Origin: Flavobacterium ginsengisoli
Lineage (GTDB): Bacteria > Bacteroidota > Bacteroidia > Flavobacteriales > Flavobacteriaceae
DNA length: 64,000 nt
Assembly (NCBI RefSeq): GCF_029625315.1
Contig: NZ_CP121110.1
Coordinates: 62,001 to 126,000, forward strand
Direction: 5' to 3'
The notes under the pieces are model-generated. The model ran no database searches. It worked only from the letters and a program-made list of their open reading frames with translations, and was not told the origin of the DNA. The position numbers were made by a program, and so were the translations under genes. Within the stretch, counting starts at the first letter, position 1, and each line of letters starts with the position of its first letter. This document shows positions 36,531 through 46,220 of this stretch, one piece after another.

Positions 36531-37143
36531 GTCATTTCGACCGAAGGGAGACCCGAGCGATAGCGAATAGGCAAAGCAAATCTCCACAAGTAGCTCGACA
36601 AAGATTGTCGATTTAGATTGTGGAGTTTCTCGCGAAGATTTCTCCCTTCGGTCGAAATGACAAGATTGTGTCAATCCGTACAGTTTGTCATTTCGACGTA
36701 AGGAGACCCGAGCGATAGCGAATAGGCGAAGCAAATCTCCGCAAGTAGCTCGACAAAGATTAGCGATTTAGATTACGGGGCTTCGACTTTGCTCAGCCTG
36801 ACAAATGTTTACATGCAGTTTGTCATCCTGAGGAACGAAGGATCACACGCGTATTTCGACAAAGATTGTCGATTTAGATTGCGGGGCTTCGACTTCGCTC
36901 TGCCAGACAAATGTTTACATGCAGTTTGTCATCCTGAGGAACGAAGGATCGCACGCTAATAGCGACAAAGATTGACGATTTAGATTGTGCGGCTTCGACT
37001 TCGCTAAACCTGACAAATGTTTCGTTTTTTTTACGTTCTGTTTGTCATTTCGAGGAACGAGAAATCTCCACAAGTAGCTCGACAAAGATTGGTGATTTAG
37101 ATTGTGGAGTTTCTCGCGAAGATTTCTCGTTCCTCGAAATGAC
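36531..37143. repeat. Array of five dispersed palindromic repeats
   Basis: Five units in a row (about 36531-36662, 36687-36803, 36824-36911, 36928-37018 and 37043-37143), each starting GTCATTTCGA or GTCATCCTGA and sharing the centre GACAAAGATTNNCGATTTAG. Units 2-4 are joined by a short shared link (CAAATGTTTACATGCAGTTT). Two have the insert CCGAGCGATAGCGAATAGGC also seen at 24237. Reading frames here are by-products of the repeat. Confidence 0.87.
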
Positions 37144-37277
37144 AAAAATGCGGTTGAAATATAGATTTCTTATATTTGATTAAAGTAATATATTAATTGA
37201 AAGAAAAATCTTTCTTTTAAAATAGTTTTCTTACATTTGAAGTTCTTAAATCTTCACATTAAGACAACATAAAATTT

Positions 37278-37359
37278 GCCCTCGTGCTATGTAGTAAAGC
37301 TCCGAAAGGACTTTGACGCCGTGAAGAAGCGTAAGACTGCTAAGGTATGAGGGTTTTTT
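37278..37359 (+). ncRNA. Candidate structured RNA with three-way junction and terminator
   Basis: An 82-base stretch that folds cleanly by eye. P1 pairs CCCTCGTGC (37279-37287) with the GGTATGAGGG end (37344-37353), allowing G-U pairs. An inner stem pairs GTAGT (37291-37295) with ACTGC (37336-37340). P2 (37296-37314) is AAAGCTCC / GGACTTT closed by a GAAA tetraloop with one bulged C. P3 (37316-37332) is ACGC / GCGT. P1 is followed by six T residues. A weak -7-like AAAATTTG ends just before the 5' side. It could be a free small RNA or a leader for the gene at 37377. I do not recognise the class. Confidence 0.6.
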
Positions 37360-37376
37360 CTTAAATTCTTCACTTT

Positions 37377-37610
37377 ATGAAAAACAACACCCTTTCCAAA
37401 GAAGCCGAAACAAGGCTGATTGATTTTTTTAACCATATTATAGATCCCGAAGATATGGCTAAAATCTTAAGACAAGTAAATTGCATTTTAGCTCTCGGCG
37501 TAATGCGACAACACGAAACCCTCCAAATAGGACTAACCAATTTTGAAGACAATTATTATTGGCTCAATGAATTGGCAGAGATTTTAAATCCTTATTTGAG
37601 TGAGGAGTAG
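37377..37610 (+). CDS. Small hypothetical protein downstream of the structured RNA
   Basis: A 77-residue acidic, helical protein starting MKNNTLSKEAETRLIDFFNH and ending LNELAEILNPYLSEE. No membrane segment, no Cys cluster and no motif I know. The ATG lies 17 bases after the T run of the structured RNA, and a strong terminator follows, so it is a compact single-gene unit. It is the only plus-strand gene in this part of the window. Confidence 0.65.
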   Translation: MKNNTLSKEAETRLIDFFNHIIDPEDMAKILRQVNCILALGVMRQHETLQIGLTNFEDNYYWLNELAEILNPYLSEE

Positions 37611-37627
37611 AAGTTTATAAAATGTAG

Positions 37628-37655
37628 AAACCTCGATTTTTTTAAGATCGAGGTT
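37628..37655 (+). terminator. Rho-independent terminator after the small gene
   Basis: A stem AAACCTCGAT / ATCGAGGTTT with a T run, 18 bases after the stop codon of the 37377 gene. It also stands between two converging genes. Confidence 0.85.
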
Positions 37656-37717
37656 TTTTCTTAAGATTGTTTTTGACTCTTTGCGTTCACCAGCGATACG
37701 CTTATACTAGCGAAAAG

Positions 37718-38992
37718 TTATTTTATTTTCGTTCCTTTCAAAATAAGACCATTATTATTTCTGCAGTCAGCACATTCGGTGTAAATTGCCCCAAAACTAA
37801 TTGTTCCTGTACCATTAAAACAATTTTCACATAGTTTTTTAGAACAACTAGGGCAAGTTTTTAAAGTGTTTAAAACTATTGAATTGGTAAGAGAAGTATT
37901 TGTTTTGCATTTATCGCAAACTTTTGGTATTGTGTATGAAGGGTTTAGTCCTAAAGATGATAAATAAATTCCATTAGTAATCCCAGTAATAGTATCTGTG
38001 GGAGTTTTTAATAATTCAAGAGAAGAGGAATAAGGAGTTGTTGTGCCTGTAATTAAATAATTAGCATTATTTATTTCATGGCTTATAATTCTTGTACCAA
38101 TATTTCCAAGTTCCTTCGTTAGATTTTTAACTTTTTCCTGTAATCCAATTGTTTGCTTATCTTTATTATTTTGTGCTTTTTCAAGATCTTCAGACGTTTT
38201 TGTTAGTTGAATTTGTAGTTTGTCTTTTTCTTTTTTAAGATCTGATATTAACTTTGTTTGAGTTTCTATTTCAACAATAAGCTCTTTTGTTGTACCAATT
38301 TTTTCTAAAGTTTCTTTTCTTTTGTTTTCTGGTAGATCATAAAGTATCGTAGAAAAAATTCTTATAACAGATTCTAGATGTTTATTCTTAAATAAGAATA
38401 ATTCAGCTAGTTCGTTAAGCATTTTCTTCTGAATTTCTCGTTTGATTTCTGTAACGTTTTCAAATTGTTTAATCCAAGGAATAGGAGAAGAAGTTTTCAC
38501 TTCCTGAATGAACTCTAATGTTTCAAAAGCAATATGCTTCGGCAATGATAAGGATAAATTTTCTTTCACTTTTTCTTTATCTCCTTTTAAATTTTTTAAA
38601 GTAGTCCGATAAATTTGATAATAAGTCATCAATTCCTTTCGAATAAAAACTAACATTCTCATTTTAGTTTTGTGAGCAAATAAGTACTCTGCATGAGTTG
38701 GCGAAACATTTCTTTCTCCAATTATTGAAGCAAAATTTTTCCATTCAAATTTTTCTCCGTATTTACCATCAATGACTAAAACCATTACGTATGTTGATTG
38801 AAGAACTTGAAGACAGGATTCCCAAGGTTCTAGTTCTGGAGAATTATCATGAAAACCATCAGATGAGCTTAAAATGGGTTTATAGCCTAGATCAGTAAGA
38901 TATTGGGCTAATTCTGCTCTAAGGTCTATCAAATTGTAATCAGTCGAGCTTATAAAAATTGGAAAGCCATATTCACTAGAGGTTATTGTCAT
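37718..38992 (-). CDS. DUF4062 - coiled coil - zinc finger protein
   Basis: A 424-residue soluble protein of three parts. Residues ~10-115 are a DUF4062 domain (FPIFISSTDYNLIDLRAEL, PWESCLQVLQSTYVMVLVID, AEYLFAHKTKMRMLVFIRK), a TIR/nucleotide-binding-like fold common in defence and signalling proteins. Residues ~225-300 are a coiled coil. Residues 359-410 hold four CxxC pairs (Cys359/362, 380/383, 388/391, 407/410), the cross-brace spacing of RING/FYVE zinc fingers. The gene is alone, beside a repeat array. A defence or signalling role is guessed from the domain type only. Confidence 0.8.
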   Translation of the reverse strand: MTITSSEYGFPIFISSTDYNLIDLRAELAQYLTDLGYKPILSSSDGFHDNSPELEPWESCLQVLQSTYVMVLVIDGKYGEKFEWKNFASIIGERNVSPTHAEYLFAHKTKMRMLVFIRKELMTYYQIYRTTLKNLKGDKEKVKENLSLSLPKHIAFETLEFIQEVKTSSPIPWIKQFENVTEIKREIQKKMLNELAELFLFKNKHLESVIRIFSTILYDLPENKRKETLEKIGTTKELIVEIETQTKLISDLKKEKDKLQIQLTKTSEDLEKAQNNKDKQTIGLQEKVKNLTKELGNIGTRIISHEINNANYLITGTTTPYSSSLELLKTPTDTITGITNGIYLSSLGLNPSYTIPKVCDKCKTNTSLTNSIVLNTLKTCPSCSKKLCENCFNGTGTISFGAIYTECADCRNNNGLILKGTKIK

Positions 38993-39130
38993 AATTTTTA
39001 TTTTTAATTAAAAAGAAAGCTTTCTTTTGGCATTGTTTGATTTATTAGTATTGTTGAGATCTTTTTATCAAAAGTATCAATTTACTAATTCCTTTAACCA
39101 AGTACTTTTACCTAAAATTATTAGATCAAA

Positions 39131-39250
39131 AAAAGGACAGTCCCTCCAATAAAAGAAGAACTGCCCTTTTAGGCAAATTTTTAAATTTGCATTCCTAAGA
39201 ATGCGTACAGTTTTTGGTAATCACTAAATTGAAGACTAAACGCAGGTTAT
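39131..39250 (-). ncRNA. Duplicated non-coding element ending in a terminator (copy 2)
   Basis: On the minus strand it begins at the adaptor stop codon (AATAACCTGCGTTTAGTCTT), passes a palindrome (GCATTCTTAGGAATGC) and ATTTAAAAATTTGC and ends in a terminator stem (AAAAGGGCAGT / ACTGTCCTTTT, 39170-39131) with seven T. It matches copy 1 at 28401-28560 in block order and many bases. The rest of 38993-39130 shows nothing. Confidence 0.48.
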
Positions 39251-40335
39251 TCGTTTATGACATCGCCTTCCTTAGTTTCTTCGCTGGCAATTTTTACCAG
39301 TTTATCGTTTGGAGTCAAATCGCCGAAAATTTCAATTTTATCTTCGATTTCTCTTCCTTTTTTAATGTCAACTCTTGTTGCTTTGTGGTTTACTACTTTT
39401 ACCACATATATTCCTTCTGCAGAACTTACTACGGCAGATTTTGGTACTACAAATGTGCTGTCTTTCGCGTTAAGCGGTAATAAAACTTCGGCAACCATTC
39501 CAGGTAATAAATTTCCTTTGGTGTTATGAACGTCCATTTCGACTCTTTCAGAACGCAGTTTTAAATCTAAAGCGCCAGACATTCTGGTAATTTTTGCTGT
39601 AAAAGTATCTGGCGGCGATTTTACATTAAAACTCATTTCGTCGCCTGGGTGTAAATATCCTGTGTACAATTCTGGAACAGAAACCGCCAAACGTAATTTG
39701 CTTTGCTCTTGAATCGTCAATAAAGGCAGATCTGAACCTTTTCCTGCTGGGCCAACAAATGTTCCTAAATTGACATTTCTAGCCGCTACAACACCATCAA
39801 AAGGCGCACGGATTTCTAAGTAACCTCTCATGATCGAGATTTCTTTGTGAGTCGCAATTGCCGCTTGATATTGTGCGTAATCAGAATTCTTTTTACCGCT
39901 TGCCATTTCTAAATCGTTTTTAGAAATCGTTCCTTCTACTTTGCTTGTTTCATACAAACGGTTGTAAGTGCTTTTGCTCGTTGCGTAAATGGCTTCCATA
40001 GATTTTAATCTAGATTCGGCCGCTGCTACTTGCGAGCTTATTTCTGGCGCTTCTAAAACAATTAAAAGCTGTCCTTTTTTTACTTTCGTTCCAATATCAA
40101 CTTTTAAAGTTTTTACGAAACTGCTCACTTTTGCATACAAATCAACTTGTTGAAAACCGGTTAATTCAGCTGGCAAACGCAATTCTGTTGTTAGTTTTTC
40201 TTTCGATAAAAGGAAAGTTTCAACTTTAGGTTCTATTTCTGCTTTAACTGTTTCTTCTTTTTTAGAATTACAGCTGTTCAGGAAAAATACTGCTGCTAGA
40301 AACAGCGGGCTATATTTTATAATTTTAGTGTTCAT
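39247..40335 (-). CDS. RND adaptor lipoprotein (third pump)
   Basis: A 362-residue membrane-fusion protein. The lipoprotein signal MNTKIIKYSPLFLAAVFFLN leads to SCNSKKE with Cys22. It has a lipoyl motif (QQVDLYAKVSSFVKTLKVDI), a coiled-coil hairpin (~95-150) and a C-terminal barrel region (EIRAPFDGVVAARNVNLGTF). It overlaps the pump gene upstream by 11 bases, so it comes last in an operon of channel, pump, adaptor. Confidence 0.9.
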   Translation of the reverse strand: MNTKIIKYSPLFLAAVFFLNSCNSKKEETVKAEIEPKVETFLLSKEKLTTELRLPAELTGFQQVDLYAKVSSFVKTLKVDIGTKVKKGQLLIVLEAPEISSQVAAAESRLKSMEAIYATSKSTYNRLYETSKVEGTISKNDLEMASGKKNSDYAQYQAAIATHKEISIMRGYLEIRAPFDGVVAARNVNLGTFVGPAGKGSDLPLLTIQEQSKLRLAVSVPELYTGYLHPGDEMSFNVKSPPDTFTAKITRMSGALDLKLRSERVEMDVHNTKGNLLPGMVAEVLLPLNAKDSTFVVPKSAVVSSAEGIYVVKVVNHKATRVDIKKGREIEDKIEIFGDLTPNDKLVKIASEETKEGDVINE

Positions 40336-43300
40336 TTTTTGGTTTTAAAGATGAAATATAATGGATGCTTTCTTCGTCCTCAGGATCTAAAGAAACAGAT
40401 TGTGTTGATGTTTTTTCTTGTGCCCATGCAAATATCTGCGGAAGGATTAATAATACGGCAAAAGTAGAAAATAATAATCCACCGATAACCGCTCTTCCTA
40501 ACGGAGAAACTTGATCGCCTCCTTCGCCATGTCCAATTGCCATTGGCAACATACCCATAATCATCGCAACAGATGTCATGATAATTGGACGAAGACGCAA
40601 CGCAGCAGCTTCACGAGCAGATTCTAAGGCATTGCCGTTTATTTTTCGAAGCTGTTCGGCATTCGTGACCAAAAGTACGGCGTTGGCAATAGAAACTCCA
40701 ACCGACATGATGATTCCCATGTAAGATTGTAAGTTTAATGTTGAGCCAGTTAAAGTAAGCATTAATAACGATCCTAAAACTACCGCAGGAACCGTTGTTA
40801 AGATTACTAAAGAAACTTTGAACGATTGGAAATTAGCGGCCAACATTAAGAAGATTACGAATACGGCAACCAATAATCCTGTTTGTAAACTACTTAATGT
40901 TTCGGTCAATACAGTACTTAGTCCAATTGGCGTAACAAATAAACCACGAGGTAATTCGCCTAATGAACTGATTGTTTTGCTCACATCTTTAGAAGCCGTC
41001 CCCAAATCGGTTTTATAGATGTTTGCTGTAACGGTAATGTATGGCATAGCCCCTAAGTTATCATTTTCACCGCTTACAAAGCCTGGTGTAATTTTAGCAA
41101 CGTCACTTAAAACAGGACGAAGCGAGTTTTTCAATACCGAATTTCTCCAATATCGGTTTTGCTTTTCATTTTATTTAAAGGAACCTGAACCTGAACAGAA
41201 TATGATAATCCTGCTTTTTCGTCGACCCAGTTATTTTTTTCGGTATAACGAGAAGATGAGGTTGAAGCCACCAATGAACGCGAAATATCATTCATATCAA
41301 CTCCTAATTCGGCAGCACGAGTTCTGTCAATATCAATATTCATTGCTGGATAATGAATTGGCTGTCCGATTTGTACGTCTCTGAAATACGAAATCGCTTT
41401 TAACTTGTCTACAATTTGAGTCGCGTATAATTCGTTTTTCTTTTTGTCTTTTCCGGCAACTCGAATCTCAATTGGAGTAGGAGAACCTTGGCTTAAAACT
41501 TTATCTGTCAATTCGATTGGCTCAAAAGAGAGTTTAGTATCCGGAAGCACTTTTTTAAGTCTTGCTCTAAACTCATCTTTAAAATCGTCCATGTCTTCAT
41601 GATAGTCTTTCAAACTCACTTGGAAAACCGCTTCGTGAGAACCAGCCATGAATAAATAAATCGGGTTGATCGAGAATAGAGAAGGGTGCTGACCAACATA
41701 TACAGATGTGATTCCGATATGATCTTTGCCGACCATTTTCTCCAATTCCTTTAAAACAATTCTGGCTTGTTCTTCGGTTCTTTCCAAACGCGTTCCGTCA
41801 ATGGCACGCATTCTCAACTGAAACTGACTAGAATTGGTTCTCGGGAAAACATCTTTTCCGATGAAATTAATGAACAGAATTGCTAAAAGTGTTGCTCCAA
41901 CCAAATAGGTGACAGTCGTTATTTTTTTGTGAACAAACAGACGGTCTAAAGTTCGCATGAAACGAATCTTGAAACGTTCGAAAGCACTAATTTTTCCGTT
42001 GTTATTAGTATCTGCTCTTTCTACATAATCCTTTTTCTGAGTGATTAGATTTTGCTCCGATTCTGGCGTTATACCGCTGTCATTAAATTCAGCTTCATCA
42101 TCTGTAATTTCTGGTCCGTGTGCATGTTTTTCATGTCCTTTCATCATCCAGTTGGCCATTACAGGTACAAAAGTTTGAGATAATAAGAATGAAATAACCA
42201 TTGAGAAACCAATCGCTAAAGCCAAAGGCAAGAACAACGCTCCCGGAATACCAACCATTGTAAATGCTGGTGCAAATACGGCTAGAATACAAAGTAAGAT
42301 CAATAATTTAGGCAACGCAATTTCCTGACAGGCATCCCAAATGGCGAGTGCTTTTGGTTTTCCCATGTCGAGATGCTGGTGAATATTTTCGATGGTTACG
42401 GTACTTTCATCCACCAAAATACCAATCGCCAATGCCAATCCTGATAGAGACATTAAGTTAATTGTCTGTCCGAATAATTTCAGAAATAAAACTCCAGAAA
42501 TAATCGAAATCGGAATCGTCATAATTACGATTAATGCTTGCACGACGGTCACCCAAGAATAATAAAACCATTAATCCCGTTAGAACCGCACCAATAATTC
42601 CCTCAGTAATCAAACTTTTAACCGAGTTAATTACATAAACCGATTGGTCAAATTCGTACGTAATGTTTACATCTTCAGGAAGTGTGCTTTGAATTTTTGG
42701 AAGTTCTTTTTTCAATTTCTGAACCACATCCCAAGTCGAAGCGTCTCCCGCTTTTGCGATACTAATGTAAACCGAACGTTTTCCGTTTACTAAAGCGTAA
42801 CCTGCTGTAATATCGGCACCGTCTTTTACAGAGGCAACATCGCCTAATTTTAAGTTCTGAACACCGCCTTTAAATAACGGAATCTGTTCAAAATCTTTAA
42901 CTTCTTTAATCGTATTATTTGTTGGCGTAATATAGTTTTTGTCGCCCATACGTACGTTTCCAGAAGGAGCCGTTTGGTTGTTCAAACGAATCGCGTCAAC
43001 AATCTGGTCTGGCGTCATATTATGAGAACGCAATAAATCTGGATCAACGTTTACCTCAATAGTTCTTGGGCTTCCTCCAAAAGGTGCTGGAGATAATAAA
43101 CCTGGAATTGCAGTAAATGAAGCACGAACATAAACGTTGGCTAAATCCTGTAATTCGTTGTTTGAACGTATTTTACTGCTCAAAACCAATTGTCCAATTG
43201 GAAGTGAAGAAGCATCAAAACGAATGATAAACGGAGGCTGTGTTCCCGGAGGAAAAGCCGCTTGGATTCTGTTCGAAAGCGCACTTAACTCGGCAGCCGC

Positions 43301-43609
43301 CTGAGCCATATTGGTTCCTTCATAATAGGTTAATTTCATAATCATTAACCCCTGAATATTTTTGGTTTCTACCGATTTGATACCATTCGAGAAAGGTAAA
43401 ACGTTTACGTAGTTTTTGGCAAAATAAGCCTCCATTTGGTCTGGCGTATAACCTCCAAACGGATGCGCAATATAGATAACAGGCAAATTCATTTTTGGCA
43501 GAATGTCTACCTTAATGTCTTTGATGGCACCAATTCCGAAGAAAAATAGACCCGCAACCAATACTAAAATGGAAATGGGTTTGCGGAGTGCAAAACGTAT
43601 TAAATTCAT
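40325..43609 (-). CDS. RND efflux pump with EF-hand-like loop (two apparent frameshifts)
   Basis: Repaired length about 1094 residues. It opens MNLIRFALRKPISILVLVAG; transmembrane segment 4 reads LALAIGILVDESTVTIENIH. The frame breaks at GCTTGC (42536-42541), where one base less gives RRAALIVIMTIPISI, and near 41136-41142 (one C short; CCGG would give EIPVLKNSLRPVL). The two shifts cancel out. Between the sixth and seventh membrane segments is a long cytosolic loop with an EF-hand-like motif DTNNNGKISAFE (41977-42012), unusual for RND pumps. It works with the adaptor and the channel of the same operon; substrate unknown. Confidence 0.9.
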
Positions 43610-43621
43610 TAGGATTTATAA

Positions 43622-45007
43622 TTAAAATTCATTTATAAATAAGTCAAAATTTCCTGTTGCGACGACTTTTAGTAAGTACGATTGCCACACATTATTATTG
43701 ACAATATCTCGATCGATTTCAGCACGATTTAAAACATACATTGTTTGTGTTAAATCTGTCAAATCAGTTAAACCGTTTTTGTATAAAGTCGATTTTTGGA
43801 CATAAGCTCTTTTTGCGAGCATCAACCTGAATCGGAGCTTCAGCATAGTTTTCCAAAGTAATTTTGATTTTATCTTCGGCAAAATTCAGCTGTGATTTTA
43901 ATTCTCTATCTGCTTGATTGTATTCTTCCTGCATGGCTTGAGAAACAAATTTCTGAGCACTTACTTGTTTGCTTGATCGGAATGGAGTGGTTAAATTCCA
44001 CGTGATTCCAACTCCAATTAAATAATTGGTACGATCTGGATTTACGCCATCCCAATAATTTCTTGTAAAAGCATTTTGATTGGTCGCGTAAGAGTTATCA
44101 AATCCTGAAGCTCTGGTTTGTAAAACTCCAAAAGCACTCATTGTCGGATAATAAAATCTCTTATACAATTTAACCTGCTGGTTGCTGTAATCGATTTTTG
44201 TTTTGTAGAATTGTAATAAAGGGTGAAGACTGTCTGTAGTAACTTCTTTTGTTACTAATTCCTTTGGGATCTGAGTTACAAATAAAGTGTCTGTAACGAA
44301 ATCCTGAGGTGCAACGCCCATTAAATCGACCAATTTGTTGTTTTGTTCTTTAACGAAGTTTCTAGCAAGATTTAAAGCGATTTTAGCTTTAGAAACTTCT
44401 GCAGTAGCCAAAGTAGAATCTACTCCTGCCAATAATCCGTTTTTAACTCTCGCTGCAGCAGTCTTTTTGAAAACTTCTGCACGATCTAAGTTTTTTGTCG
44501 CGAAATCACTAATCTTTGGCTTGCCAATAGATTTAGATAAGCAACCGAAATTTTGATTTCCTGCTGGAATTTTTCCTGCTGTAAATCTTTTTCTTTAGCC
44601 TGAACATCAATTTTAGATAAATTGATTTTTTCCTGTGTTTTTCCGAAAGTGAAAAAATCCCAGTTCATGTTGACTAAATAAAGCGCGCCAAAAGCCGAGT
44701 TCCAGTTTTGCTCTGGTAACGGAAGTCCTGATGAAGCAACTCCTAAACCTCCAAAACCATACAACGGTCCATTTTGTCCGTTTACGGTTCCGTAATCCTG
44801 CTGTGCCGATAAGTTAAGGTTTGGCAGGTAATCACGACGAGATTGTTTTAGAGTCTCTTTTGATGCATTGGTGTAATTGTTTTTTGCTCGGATAGAACCG
44901 TAGTTTTCAAGACCTACCTTTATTGCTTCTTTTAAAGACAGGGTTTGAGCATAACCGATTGAGGCAAAAATCAATAAAAATAATAAGGTAATTTTTTTGA
45001 AATACAT
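43622..45007 (-). CDS. TolC-type outer-membrane efflux protein (two apparent frameshifts)
   Basis: Repaired length ~461 residues. It has a signal peptide (MYFKKITLLFLLIFASIGYA) and outer-membrane-factor repeats (QTLSLKEAIKVGLENYGSIR). Frames break at a T6 run 44491-44496 (one A short on the minus strand; seven would give SRQKNLDRAEVFKKTAAARV) and at a T5 run 43810-43814 (one A too many; four give DARKRAYVQKSTLYKNGLTD). The two shifts cancel. It is the first gene of the third RND operon, 12 bases ahead of the pump, and is divergent from the LytS kinase. Confidence 0.88.
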
Positions 45008-45182
45008 AAACTCAAGGTGTGAATAGAAATGTTTTTTGATGCAACAAATTTATTTCTCTTGTACTGATAAAAGTCAGGTTAAGTGATGTACTGCACTAGT
45101 AAATGACGAATTGAATTGGTCATTTTTTGAAAAAAATAATTAAATAATTGTTCGTACTTTGTAAACTATTTCAAAATTAAGA

Positions 45183-46220
45183 ATGAACAAAAGAATTGAT
45201 AACATACTGGATAACAAATGGTGGCAGGAGGTTGCCGTTGTCCTTTTTTCATTTACAATATATACCCTAAAAAATGATTGGATGTTATTTAGTTCTTTCA
45301 TTTCGATTGCAATGGGTGTGTTTTTTTATTGCATTTTGTACATGCATGCCCAATTTAATCGTTTTTTTCTCCTTCCGATTTTATTTAAAGCAAATAAACC
45401 TTTTACGTATATCATTTTAACGCTATTTGGAGTTTTTGTATTTTCTGTCATTTTGTATGAAATTACAAAAATGGATATGTTTGCCAATTGCCATTTATAC
45501 CAAAACTCGCATCAGAGAAGTTATGCGTACCAATTGGCTAGTGTTTTGGGAACTTTGGTCTGCATTCTGAGTCCGATTATTGTTTTTAAGTTTTATCGTA
45601 TTCACAGAAAACAAACCGATGCGGCTTTATTGTTCAATCAAATGCAATTAAATTCATTGAAAGGGCAATTAAATCCGCATTTTTTGTTTAATACATTTAA
45701 TACGCTGTACGGAATCAGTCTTCAGTTTCCAGACAGAACGCCAGATTTGATTATGAAGGTTTCGCAGTTAATGCGTTATCAGTTAGAAAGTAATAGCAAA
45801 CAATGCGTATCTTTAGAAGACGAATTGGAGTTTATAAACAGTTATGTTCAGCTTGAAAAAGAACGTGTTGGTTATAGATGTGACATACATTTTGAAAGCA
45901 AAGTAGATATTGAATACACTTATAAAATTTCTCCGATGCTGTTAATTGCATTTATCGAAAATGCTTTTAAACACGGAACTTGTGCTATTGAAAATTGCTT
46001 TGTAAAAATCACGATTTCTGTTGAAAACGGATTATTACATCTTCATGTTGCCAATTCAATTCCGAAGAAAAATGATGTGGTTTCAACTAAAATAGGTTTA
46101 AAAAATACCATTGAACGTTTAAATTTAATTTATGGAAAAGACTATAAATTAGATGTTAAGGACGATAAACAGACTTATATTGTAGATTTAGAAATACAGC
46201 TTAAAAAGTTTGTAGGATGA
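45183..46220 (+). CDS. LytS/AlgZ-type sensor histidine kinase
   Basis: A 345-residue protein with four membrane helices (about 17-33, 38-58, 75-95 and 118-140) and a cytosolic His_kinase domain of the LytS family. The His in LNPHFLFNTFNTLYG (about 167) is the phospho-acceptor, and an ATPase domain follows (LIAFIENAFKHG, IGLKNTIERLNLIYG). Its stop overlaps the ATG of the LytTR regulator by 4 bases. It is divergent from the third RND operon, so that operon is a candidate target (inference). Confidence 0.92.
   Translation: MNKRIDNILDNKWWQEVAVVLFSFTIYTLKNDWMLFSSFISIAMGVFFYCILYMHAQFNRFFLLPILFKANKPFTYIILTLFGVFVFSVILYEITKMDMFANCHLYQNSHQRSYAYQLASVLGTLVCILSPIIVFKFYRIHRKQTDAALLFNQMQLNSLKGQLNPHFLFNTFNTLYGISLQFPDRTPDLIMKVSQLMRYQLESNSKQCVSLEDELEFINSYVQLEKERVGYRCDIHFESKVDIEYTYKISPMLLIAFIENAFKHGTCAIENCFVKITISVENGLLHLHVANSIPKKNDVVSTKIGLKNTIERLNLIYGKDYKLDVKDDKQTYIVDLEIQLKKFVG

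Noticed and set aside
36531..37143. Array of similar units considered as a CRISPR
   Set aside because: Units are 90-130-base imperfect palindromes with no short constant repeat and unique spacers, and no cas genes are nearby.
36519..37145. Two minus-strand frames of 71-76 residues in the repeat array, with recurring SSR/NDK and LRMTN patterns
   Set aside because: They are translations of the dispersed palindromes and occur in similar form wherever the repeat is present.
37278..37359. A hammerhead ribozyme, c-di-GMP, purine or SRP-type RNA for the three-way junction
   Set aside because: The conserved core sequences of these classes (for example CUGANGA and GAAA in the hammerhead, or the GEMM core) are absent.
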